From contig DBRR01000026.1 in assembly GCA_002306055.1 (NCBI GenBank), positions 1-6,664 of the forward strand: DNA of 6,664 bases, written 5' to 3'. This DNA comes from Anaerolineaceae bacterium UBA1363 (GTDB lineage Bacteria; Chloroflexota; Anaerolineae; Anaerolineales; Anaerolineaceae). The position numbers and the translations under genes were made by a program. Positions within the stretch are counted from its first letter, which is position 1. The number at the start of each line of letters is the position of its first letter. Below the pieces are notes generated by a model. It had not been told where the DNA came from and ran no database searches. It saw only the letters and a program-made list of their open reading frames with translations. This document shows, one piece after another, positions 1-6,664 of the stretch.

Positions 1-20
1 CAGGATCAAACTCTCCGCTA
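1..20 (-). rRNA. rrs: 16S ribosomal RNA, 5' end only (partial)
   Basis: Read on the minus strand, positions 14 to 1 give AGAGTTTGATCCTG, the near-universal start of bacterial 16S rRNA (the 27F primer site). Only this tip is in the window; the rest of the gene lies to the left. The mature 5' end normally falls about 8 bases before this motif, so I place it near position 20; the exact base cannot be read from sequence. The promoters, boxA-like site and leader hairpins at 29-484 are correctly oriented for this gene, which supports an rRNA operon start rather than a chance match. Confidence 0.92.
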
Positions 21-130
21 AAATTTATCACCTTACGGTGTTTTCATTTTACGGAAAAGATCATTAACGAGGCTTGTAGTAATTACTTACCTATTTTTTC
101 TTGTCTTGCATTTTTCCTATCACTTTTCAG

Positions 131-142
131 TTGTTAAGGTTC
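131..142 (-). promoter_or_regulatory. boxA-like antitermination site of the rRNA leader
   Basis: The minus strand reads AGAACCTTAACA here. It agrees with the E. coli rrn boxA TGCTCTTTAACA at 8 of 12 positions, including the whole TTAACA core. boxA in nascent rRNA binds NusB/NusE and makes polymerase resistant to Rho. The position, about 12 nt after the P3 start and 110 nt before 16S, is what such a site needs. The match is by eye. Confidence 0.5.
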
Positions 143-160
143 TGACTTTCAAGAGACCGG

Positions 161-189
161 ATTCTAACGGATTCATTCTCCGCTGTCAA
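161..189 (-). promoter_or_regulatory. rRNA promoter P3 (proximal)
   Basis: On the minus strand there is a perfect TTGACA (189-184), a 17-bp spacer, and TAGAAT (166-161). The predicted start near 154 lies just ahead of the boxA-like site, so even the shortest transcript would carry that site. Confidence 0.7.
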
Positions 190-210
190 GCCATTCTTTC
201 AGACGAAAGC

Positions 211-233
211 GCCGGCCCCAAAACTCTGCCGGC
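211..233 (-). other. GC-rich leader hairpin between P2 and P3
   Basis: Two copies of the self-complementary hexamer GCCGGC (211-216 and 228-233) can pair around an 11-nt loop. The structure would lie in transcripts from P1 and P2 but not P3. It lacks a U-run. Role unknown. Confidence 0.4.
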
Positions 234-281
234 AACTGGCTCCCCGATCCTATCTAGACCCAAGCTATTCTGTTTTCAAGC

Positions 282-300
282 ATCACGCCTCAGGCGCGAT
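282..300 (-). other. Leader hairpin downstream of P2
   Basis: An 8-bp stem (one G-U pair) closes a 3-nt loop, about 20 nt downstream of the predicted P2 start. No U-run follows, so it is not an obvious terminator. It may be a processing or 5'-stabilising element. Confidence 0.45.
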
Positions 301-327
301 ATCTTAATGTAGCACCTTGGAACAATT

Positions 328-356
328 AGTATAGACTACCTAAATTGTTTTGTCAA
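328..356 (-). promoter_or_regulatory. rRNA promoter P2 (middle)
   Basis: On the minus strand there is a perfect TTGACA (356-351), an ideal 17-bp spacer, and TATACT (333-328). The predicted start is near 321, about 300 nt ahead of 16S. By sequence this is about as strong as P1 and P3. Confidence 0.75.
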
Positions 357-456
357 GGGCGAATTCCAACCTCTTTGAGTTTTGCCTCATTCTTGCTGGA
401 GTTCAGAAAGCTCAATTTTTCAAAGTTCCTACGCCCGTTCGGACGCGCAAATGCCA

Positions 457-484
457 ATTATAGGCAAACCAAAGATTAAGTCAA
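457..484 (-). promoter_or_regulatory. rRNA promoter P1 (distal)
   Basis: On the minus strand there is TTGACT (484-479), a 16-bp spacer, then a perfect TATAAT (462-457). Transcription would start near 450. It is the outermost of three promoters facing the 16S gene. A-tracts lie immediately upstream of its -35 box (488-513), as expected of an UP element contacted by the RNA polymerase alpha subunit. Confidence 0.72.
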
Positions 485-487
485 GGG

Positions 488-513
488 TTTTTTGGACCAA
501 TTTTTTGGACCAA
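488..513. repeat. Two perfect 13-bp tandem repeats, UP-element-like, upstream of rRNA P1
   Basis: TTTTTTGGACCAA occurs at 488-500 and again at 501-513 without a gap. Each contains TTGGACCAA, a near-palindrome with an odd centre, and a third variant TTGGATCAA lies at 533-541. On the transcribed strand these are A-tracts ending 3 bp upstream of the P1 -35 box, so they may act as an UP element, as a tandem operator, or both. Confidence 0.55.
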
Positions 514-543
514 TTTTGAGAGGAGGTCAGTTTTGGATCAATT

Positions 544-559
544 TCAAAACGCGTTTTGA
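544..559. promoter_or_regulatory. Perfect 16-bp palindrome upstream of rRNA promoters
   Basis: TCAAAACGCGTTTTGA is a perfect inverted repeat with no spacer. It lies about 60 bp upstream of the P1 -35 box and about 70 bp past the stop of the exchanger gene. The position suits a dimeric DNA-binding protein acting on the rRNA promoters. As RNA it would be a weak hairpin and has no U-run, so I do not call it a terminator. Confidence 0.45.
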
Positions 560-627
560 TCAGTTATACCTCCAACCTCAAGAAGTTTTTTGTCTTTTCC
601 AACCCGGGCCTGATTATGTTTTGAACG

Positions 628-1656
628 TTAGAAATCGACGTTGAAAACAAAGCTGCGGAAAAAGATGTAAACAAAGTAAATCACGATCAAGTATATTGCA
701 GACTTCTTGCCAAGTTTTCCATGATTGAACCACAAAATTCCCCACAGCAAAGCACCGGTTAGGGTCTCCCACGGCAGATCCCAGATAATCAGTGGTCTTG
801 GAACGGCATAGGTAGAAATAAGCGCACCGCCGCCAATTGCCAACAACGGGTTGGTGATGTTGCTGCCCACCAGTGTGCCCAGGGAAATGCCGGCTTCCTT
901 ATGGCGCACACCCGCCAAAGCGGTGGTGAGCTCAGGCAGAGCTGATGCCAGACCAAGTGTGATCACGCCAATCAGTGACCCGCCAACTCCTGTTCGATCA
1001 ACAATAGTTTCAGTAGCCGAAAGCACAAACGTGGCGCACCCAATAATTACCACCAGCATCACCGCTGTAATAAAAGCGTCAAATAACACTTCGCGCCCAT
1101 TGCTTGGAACGTCTTCTGCCAACTCTGAAGAATTGAGCTGGTTGTCCTCTTCCTTGTAGTGCTTGCGTTCGTCCGTATATAAATAGTAGGTATAAGCGAG
1201 AAATGTGCCGAACAAAATTGCTCCATCGATGCGGCTGTAGTTACCATCCCAACCAAGGATAAGGCACATGATGGTCGTGCCGATCATCGGCACCATGCTC
1301 TTCCAGAGGAAATAGCGCCGGAAGTAAAGTGTGCCCGCCGACAAAATCACGATGCCCATAATCAGGGTCTGCTGAACCACATCCGAGCCAATGTTCGCAC
1401 CCAACACGATGGCCGAACCAGTTTGATAGTCCAGCGTACCGCTCAGAATATTAACGGATGCAGTGAAGTGGGAGGTGATTTCAGGCAGCGAGGTGGCAAC
1501 AGAGAGGACCGTCATGCCCATAAAAGTGCTGGATAGCTTGAAGTAGTTAGCTATCCCGATCAACTTTTTAACGGCATAGTTTGCCCCCAATACCAGCAGC
1601 ACAAGCGCAGCCAAACCAACCGCAATAACTCCGTAAATACTCCAATCTTGCATCAT
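628..1656 (-). CDS. Sodium/calcium exchanger (CaCA) family membrane antiporter
   Basis: This 342-residue protein is almost entirely hydrophobic, with about ten membrane segments split by one charged loop (about residues 161-190, rich in E, K, D and N). It has the two inverted alpha repeats of the Na_Ca_ex family. Alpha-1 carries ATSLPE (E59) followed by GANIGSD (86-92); alpha-2 carries LASALPE (E242) followed by LVGSN (262-266). The two glutamates match the main Ca2+ ligands of the archaeal exchanger NCX_Mj. The family exports Ca2+, or another cation, across the cytoplasmic membrane in exchange for Na+ or H+. The ion actually carried cannot be told: alpha-1 reads GSDVVQ where GSNIxN/D is usual, and alpha-2 ends in N269. 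The length is normal for bacterial members. The start is ATG-ATG with AAAGGA six bases upstream, and a promoter lies about 27 bp further back. It appears to be a single-gene unit. Confidence 0.88.
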   Translation of the reverse strand: MMQDWSIYGVIAVGLAALVLLVLGANYAVKKLIGIANYFKLSSTFMGMTVLSVATSLPEITSHFTASVNILSGTLDYQTGSAIVLGANIGSDVVQQTLIMGIVILSAGTLYFRRYFLWKSMVPMIGTTIMCLILGWDGNYSRIDGAILFGTFLAYTYYLYTDERKHYKEEDNQLNSSELAEDVPSNGREVLFDAFITAVMLVVIIGCATFVLSATETIVDRTGVGGSLIGVITLGLASALPELTTALAGVRHKEAGISLGTLVGSNITNPLLAIGGGALISTYAVPRPLIIWDLPWETLTGALLWGILWFNHGKLGKKSAIYLIVIYFVYIFFRSFVFNVDF

Positions 1657-1682
1657 AATAGGTCCTTTTCTAAAAACGCTTG

Positions 1683-1712
1683 ATTATACGGTAGTTAAAG
1701 TTACCCCGGCAA
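1683..1712 (-). promoter_or_regulatory. Promoter of the exchanger gene
   Basis: On the minus strand there is TTGCCG (1712-1707, 4 of 6 matches to TTGACA), an 18-bp spacer, and a perfect TATAAT (1688-1683). The predicted start near 1676 leaves a 5' leader of about 20 nt containing the ribosome binding site AAAGGA. The spacer holds a partial palindrome (1690-1705) that could be an operator. Confidence 0.55.
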
Positions 1713-1724
1713 TCGCCACAAGTA

Positions 1725-1744
1725 CGATTTAACCTCGATTTAAC
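1725..1744. promoter_or_regulatory. Direct repeat with 11-bp period upstream of the exchanger promoter
   Basis: CGATTTAAC is at 1725-1733 and again at 1736-1744, i.e. GTTAAATCG twice on the transcribed strand with an 11-bp period. It sits roughly 50-70 bp upstream of the predicted start. Tandem half-sites about 11 bp apart, just upstream of the -35 box, are typical of OmpR/PhoB-type response regulators; that assignment is inference. Confidence 0.4.
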
Positions 1745-1797
1745 AATTGGTAGAGGAGATGTGAGATTAAGGGAGGAAGAGGTGAGATGGTTTTTCT

Positions 1798-1925
1798 GTC
1801 ATCGCCAGGGAGCAGAGCGACCGTGGCGATCTGCCTGTGGCATAGTGGGGAACTAATGCCGGGAGTATCAGGCGTGGAGACCTGCGGTCAGCTCCCGTGC
1901 GCGGTGAGGACGCCGGCACGATCAA
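1798..1925. repeat. 128-bp dispersed repeat, copy 1
   Basis: This segment matches 2080-2207 without gaps at 122 of 128 positions (95%). It begins GTCATCGC and ends in GGCACGATCAA. It contains a 7-bp stem (1801-1807 with 1824-1830), and a second fold with outer arms 1860-1865/1892-1897 and an inner GACC/GGTC stem around a 3-nt loop (1879-1889). Open frames across it on the minus strand encode the same arginine- and serine-rich peptide in both copies, which follows from the repeat itself; I regard them as non-coding. The GTCATCGCGAGGGAGCAGAG style of start resembles GTCATTGCGAGG-type intergenic repeats known from many environmental genomes. Confidence 0.85.
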
Positions 1926-2079
1926 TTTAGCCGCGATTGTGCCGGGCTTTTGCCCGAGCATAGCCTTTCACCGCAGGCGGCCATTATCATCTGCTGACCA
2001 CAAGATGAACTTGAAGGGAGCAAGCCCCCTCCGTACAACTTGTCTCGTTTGCCCACGCAGCTGGATATGGCAATATATC
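1926..2079. other. Hairpin-rich segment between the two 128-bp repeats
   Basis: No gene is visible in these 154 bp. The clearest structure is an 8-bp stem with a 4-nt loop at 2013-2032, read best on the minus strand where two pairs are G-U. It is flanked by ACAAG (2000-2004) and CTTGT (2039-2043), which can form an outer stem, giving a nested cruciform-like element of about 44 bp. A smaller CGGGC/GCCCG stem with a TTTT loop is at 1943-1956. The segment may be part of a composite repeat unit. Confidence 0.45.
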
Positions 2080-2207
2080 GTCATCGCGAGGGAGCAGAGC
2101 GACCGTGGGGATCTGCCTGTGGCATAGTGGGGAATTAATGCCGGGAGTATCAGGCGTGGAGACCTTCGGTCAGCTCCCGTGCGCGGTGAGGACACAGGCA
2201 CGATCAA
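2080..2207. repeat. 128-bp dispersed repeat, copy 2
   Basis: Second copy in the same orientation, 282 bp downstream of the first. The six differences are at 2088, 2109, 2135, 2166, 2194 and 2196. Two of them (2088 and 2109) break the left-hand stem that is intact in copy 1. The change at 2166 falls in the 3-nt loop of the right-hand hairpin (2161-2171) and leaves its stem whole. No transposase, terminal inverted repeat or clear target duplication is visible, so this is a passive repeat, not an insertion sequence. Confidence 0.85.
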
Positions 2208-2362
2208 GATTGGTTGCAGAGGAAGCTTTCCGCTCACAGTGTGGATTGCAAAAACATTTATCACTGAAGAAGGGAGACCGCTTGATGTGGACGAGCTACG
2301 CTATTGACCCCCAACCACAAGATTCCCCCTTGGAATTTTACAGAACGCTAATGCTTCGTCTG

Positions 2363-2368
2363 TATAAT
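2363..2368 (+). promoter_or_regulatory. Candidate -10 box of the clpB promoter
   Basis: A perfect TATAAT lies 45 bp upstream of the clpB start. No good -35 box is at the usual distance: TTTACA at 2337-2342 is 20 bp away, which is too far. I see no CIRCE inverted repeat (HrcA) or HspR/HAIR site in 2208-2413, so the usual repressor-controlled heat-shock pattern is not evident. Confidence 0.35.
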
Positions 2369-2400
2369 AGTTACATATTAAAATAATTCAAAAGAGTACC

Positions 2401-2406
2401 AGGAGG
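2401..2406 (+). promoter_or_regulatory. Ribosome binding site of clpB
   Basis: A full AGGAGG lies 7 bases before the ATG at 2414, which fixes the start and predicts efficient translation. Confidence 0.85.
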
Positions 2407-2413
2407 ATTTATT

Positions 2414-4996
<2,583 letters not shown>

Positions 4997-5035
4997 AGAA
5001 TCAGATCTTTATCTGGCCATCTGTAAATTAATTCG

Positions 5036-5070
5036 TAAAGAAGGAGAAGGCAAACACTTCTCCTTCTTTA
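5036..5070. terminator. Long hairpin between clpB and the convergent lipoprotein gene
   Basis: A perfect 14-bp stem (5036-5049 with 5057-5070) closes a 7-nt loop, 40 bp after the clpB stop and 40 bp after the stop of the facing gene. The 3' arm on either strand ends CTTCTTTA; no separate long U-run follows. It most likely works as a bidirectional terminator or as an mRNA 3'-end stabiliser. A smaller 5-bp stem with a CTTT loop lies at 5002-5015. Confidence 0.7.
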
Positions 5071-5110
5071 TCATGATGTTCCAAACATAAAAAAGTGAGG
5101 CCCAAATACT

Positions 5111-6091
5111 TCAATTTCCATAACTATCCATAACACAACGGAAACCGAAGCCAATTTTGTGTTCTCTTGGATCATGATCAGTTGTGTAGGCTATTCGGGT
5201 AACTTTCCAACCATAATCAAATCCACCACCATGAACAACCTTCGTACCTCCCTGCTCCGGACCCTGGGGGTTAATCTCAGGACTGATTGAATAATAGTTT
5301 TGGTGATACCAGTCAGCGGTCCATTCCCAGACATTACCTGCCAGGTCCATCACTCCGAAAGGGGATGCGCCCTCTGGGAAAGAACCAACGGGAGTTGTGT
5401 CACCAAAACATAGCCTTCCTGCTTTTTCATCAAGCGTATTGGCTTTATCGCAATCAGGAACTTCGTCTCCCCAGGGATATACCCGATTGTCATCTCCGCG
5501 TGCCGCCCGCACCCATTCTGCTTCTGTTGGCAGTCTTCCTCCCACCCACTCGCAGTAATCTCTGGCCTCAAACCACGAGACTGCCACCTTCGGGAAGTCA
5601 GCATAGTCAGGATTAGAGTAATAATCCTGTCGGGTTTCGGAATGCTGATAGTATGGCTGGGCGCAAGCTTCATCTTTCACACACAATGCGAATTGAGCAT
5701 TTGTCACTTCAAATTTGTCAATGTAAAATGTATCAAGATACACCTGATGCAGGGGCAGTTCATCCGCCAAACAAGAAAAACCTGCGTTGTTTGTTTCATC
5801 ACAGCCAATCCAAACCTTTCCCGCTGGAATTTCGATCATAGGCATGCCATCTATTTCCCGCACTTGGATTGGGCTCGTTTCGGTGCTTGCCGTCAGATTT
5901 TGTGCAAAGGTAGGTTTTGGAGTATTTATAGGAACAGGGTTGGTTTCTGTTTTAGTCAATAAAAAAGTGGGCGAAGCGGTGGAGATCGCCTGACTTGGTG
6001 CAGTTGGCACATTCACATCTCGCGCAGAACAAGCCGATATGATGAGTAGGACAAGAAGCATTATCAGCAAAAATCGGTTTTGCCGGTTCAT
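5111..6091 (-). CDS. Lipoprotein with FGE-sulfatase/SUMF1-like domain, catalytic cysteines absent
   Basis: The 326-residue protein starts with a lipoprotein signal peptide: basic MNRQNR, a leucine-rich core, and lipobox ISAC with C21 as the lipidated residue. A Ser/Thr/Pro-rich linker follows (about 22-78), typical of a spacer holding a domain off the membrane. Residues about 81-322 form an FGE-sulfatase domain (formylglycine-generating enzyme fold): MIEIPAG (85-91), the FEVTNAQF region (127-134), GGRLPTEAEWVRAARG (184-199), YPWG (205-208), DLAGNVWEWTADWY (249-262), VVHGGGF (285-291) and GFRC near the end. True enzymes carry two active-site cysteines soon after the GGSW/GGSF motif; here 290-305 contains none. 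It is therefore probably not a sulfatase activator, but a binding or structural member, as are many bacterial paralogues. Its other eight cysteines may form disulfides outside the cell. No sulfatase gene is nearby. The start is chosen from the signal peptide. Confidence 0.85.
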   Translation of the reverse strand: MNRQNRFLLIMLLVLLIISACSARDVNVPTAPSQAISTASPTFLLTKTETNPVPINTPKPTFAQNLTASTETSPIQVREIDGMPMIEIPAGKVWIGCDETNNAGFSCLADELPLHQVYLDTFYIDKFEVTNAQFALCVKDEACAQPYYQHSETRQDYYSNPDYADFPKVAVSWFEARDYCEWVGGRLPTEAEWVRAARGDDNRVYPWGDEVPDCDKANTLDEKAGRLCFGDTTPVGSFPEGASPFGVMDLAGNVWEWTADWYHQNYYSISPEINPQGPEQGGTKVVHGGGFDYGWKVTRIAYTTDHDPREHKIGFGFRCVMDSYGN

Positions 6092-6098
6092 GACTTCA

Positions 6099-6126
6099 AT
6101 TATAGCTGTTGTAATGTCTTCGTCGA
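6099..6126 (-). promoter_or_regulatory. Promoter of the lipoprotein gene, possibly giving a leaderless mRNA
   Basis: On the minus strand TATAAT (6104-6099) ends only seven bases before the ATG, with a weak TCGACG (6126-6121, 4 of 6) 16 bp upstream. A start about seven bases downstream of the -10 box would fall at or next to the A of the ATG. No convincing Shine-Dalgarno sequence lies in the intervening bases, which fits a leaderless message. Confidence 0.45.
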
Positions 6127-6426
6127 TTCTATGCTCTAGAAGAACTAATTTCCATGAGGTGTCAACGAAGCTGCACAGACACTAAATCGGTGAAAGTAGG
6201 ATTTTTCGATATCATGACCGAGAATTTCGCTGAAACTCCAGCATTGTTATCAGTGAACTATCCCGAGGATCATAGTATTGAGGTTGTTCCCCCCAAATCG
6301 TCCGTAATGCTTTGCAAAGAAGAAAATACCACACTGCGTTGAAACTCATTTCGAGCCTATTCTTATCGACACCCCTGTTTCATTTAGTAACCGTTTTTTT
6401 TATTGGAGATTCTTGCGAGTAATTTA
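6105..6426. other. Region without a convincing gene
   Basis: This AT-rich stretch separates the lipoprotein gene from the open frame at the right edge. The only open frame is a 62-codon one on the plus strand (6154-6342), with no clear ribosome binding site and no recognisable family, so I do not call it a gene. A T-run at 6394-6400 and one copy of a 13-bp direct repeat (6406-6418) lie near its right end. Confidence 0.5.
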
Positions 6427-6442
6427 TCAGAGATTCTTGCGA
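6406..6442. repeat. 13-bp direct repeat, two copies
   Basis: GAGATTCTTGCGA occurs at 6406-6418 and 6430-6442, start to start 24 bp. Both are followed by AATTA/TAATT-like sequence related to the CGTAATTT units at 6471-6512. The second copy overlaps the last codons of the minus-strand open frame that ends at 6427. Confidence 0.7.
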
Positions 6443-6664
6443 ATTACCTCACAAAATGCCTTCACACTTTTTCGTAATTTTTCGTAATTTTGTCGTAATT
6501 TTGTCGTAATTTGGTGCTGAGCCAGCAGATGGTATCCACTCCAGTCCCCGAGCTGAACGGCGATATTGTCCAGAAGGATGGGTGGAACAAACCTGATTTT
6601 AGCATCTAAATCAGGAGAGGTAGCGACAAGATGCTCCCAGGGGGAACGGCGCTGCAAAGATGAA
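6427..6664 (-). CDS. Hypothetical protein, C-terminal part (open at window edge)
   Basis: The frame is open from the right edge to a TGA at 6427-6429. There is no ATG in it; the first possible start is a TTG at 6657-6655, so I read it as the end of a gene beginning outside the window. The visible residues split in two. The first part (around VPPILLDNIAVQLGDWSGYHLLAQ) has an ordinary protein-like composition that I do not recognise. The last 30 or so residues are Lys/Arg/Asn-rich (KLRQNYEKLRK) and are encoded largely by a short tandem repeat, so the natural end may have been changed by repeat insertion. It may also be non-coding. Confidence 0.3.
   Translation of the reverse strand, partial: SSLQRRSPWEHLVATSPDLDAKIRFVPPILLDNIAVQLGDWSGYHLLAQHQITTKLRQNYEKLRKSVKAFCEVIRKNL
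6471..6512. repeat. Short tandem repeat with 10-11 bp period
   Basis: Four back-to-back units: TTCGTAATTT twice (6471-6480, 6481-6490), then TGTCGTAATTT twice (6491-6501, 6502-6512). The CGTAATT cores begin at 6473, 6483, 6494 and 6505, giving steps of 10, 11 and 11 bp, close to one helical turn, so the T-tracts lie on one face of the DNA. It lies inside the minus-strand open frame and encodes its basic tail. Confidence 0.8.

Larger units (their letters stand above)
21..450 (-). other. rRNA operon leader and promoter region
   Basis: This stretch holds no believable protein gene; the 68-codon open frame on the plus strand at 106-312 runs antisense through the leader and has no ribosome binding site. 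It is the transcribed leader of the leftward 16S gene. Depending on which of the three promoters is used, the leader is about 135, 300 or 430 nt long. It contains a boxA-like site (131-142), hairpins at 282-300 and 211-233, and a small stem with a GTAA tetraloop at 29-40 just before the mature 16S end. These are plausible processing and antitermination elements; their function is inferred. Confidence 0.75.

Noticed and set aside
106..312. 68-codon plus-strand open frame
   Set aside because: It runs antisense through the rRNA leader, overlapping promoter P3, boxA and hairpins, and has no ribosome binding site.
1879..1889. UNCG tetraloop in the repeat hairpin
   Set aside because: Closing the loop as a tetraloop leaves a C-T mismatch in the stem; a GACC/GGTC stem with a 3-nt loop fits better.
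1767..1961. 64-codon minus-strand open frame
   Set aside because: Most of it lies in repeat copy 1 and gives the same peptide as the frame over copy 2. No ribosome binding site; best explained as a repeat artefact.
1798..2207. Insertion sequence or CRISPR interpretation of the repeat pair
   Set aside because: No transposase, no terminal inverted repeats, only two long copies and a 154-bp spacer; this fits neither class.
1968..2264. 98-codon minus-strand open frame
   Set aside because: It spans repeat copy 2 and the hairpin segment, with the repeat-derived peptide inside. No family recognised.
2105..2386. 93-codon plus-strand open frame before clpB
   Set aside because: It starts inside repeat copy 2; only its last 33 codons have a plausible ribosome binding site, reported separately as a weak finding.
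6154..6342. 62-codon plus-strand open frame
   Set aside because: No clear ribosome binding site, no signal peptide and no recognised motif; it is within the length expected by chance in AT-rich DNA.

Overview
The window looks like ordinary chromosomal bacterial DNA. It is Gram-type-neutral, moderately GC-rich in its largest gene and more AT-rich towards the right end. Nothing in it fixes the taxon. The general look (bacterial ClpB of 860 residues, a lipoprotein with an FGE-sulfatase fold, and a repeat of a type I associate with environmental genomes such as Chloroflexota/Anaerolineae) makes a member of that phylum my best guess, with low confidence. The first bases are the reverse complement of the conserved 5' end of 16S rRNA, so the left edge is the start of an rRNA operon that runs leftwards out of the window.

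Layout. 1-20: 5' tip of 16S rRNA (minus strand). 21-484: the rRNA leader, with three tandem sigma70-type promoters on the minus strand, a boxA-like antitermination site and two hairpins. 488-559: AT-rich 13-bp tandem repeats and a perfect 16-bp palindrome just upstream of the outermost rRNA promoter. 628-1656 (minus): a cation/Ca2+ exchanger-family membrane protein with its own promoter and an 11-bp-spaced direct repeat upstream. 1745-2413: about 670 bp without a convincing gene, built around two 95%-identical direct copies of a 128-bp repeat with a hairpin-rich segment between them. 2414-4996 (plus): a complete clpB disaggregase gene. 5036-5070: a long hairpin, probably a terminator shared by the two convergent genes. 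5111-6091 (minus): a lipoprotein with an FGE-sulfatase/SUMF1-like domain that lacks the catalytic cysteines, possibly translated from a leaderless mRNA. 6092-6426: no convincing gene. 6427-6664 (minus): an open frame that continues past the right edge, whose 3' end is made of short 10-11 bp tandem repeats.

The genes look like independent single-gene transcription units: rRNA growth machinery, ion homeostasis, protein disaggregation and a surface lipoprotein. I see no operon linking them and no sign of a defence system, prophage, CRISPR array or biosynthetic cluster. The most interesting material is non-coding: the triple rRNA promoter with its upstream elements, the duplicated 128-bp repeat, and the phased repeats at the right edge.
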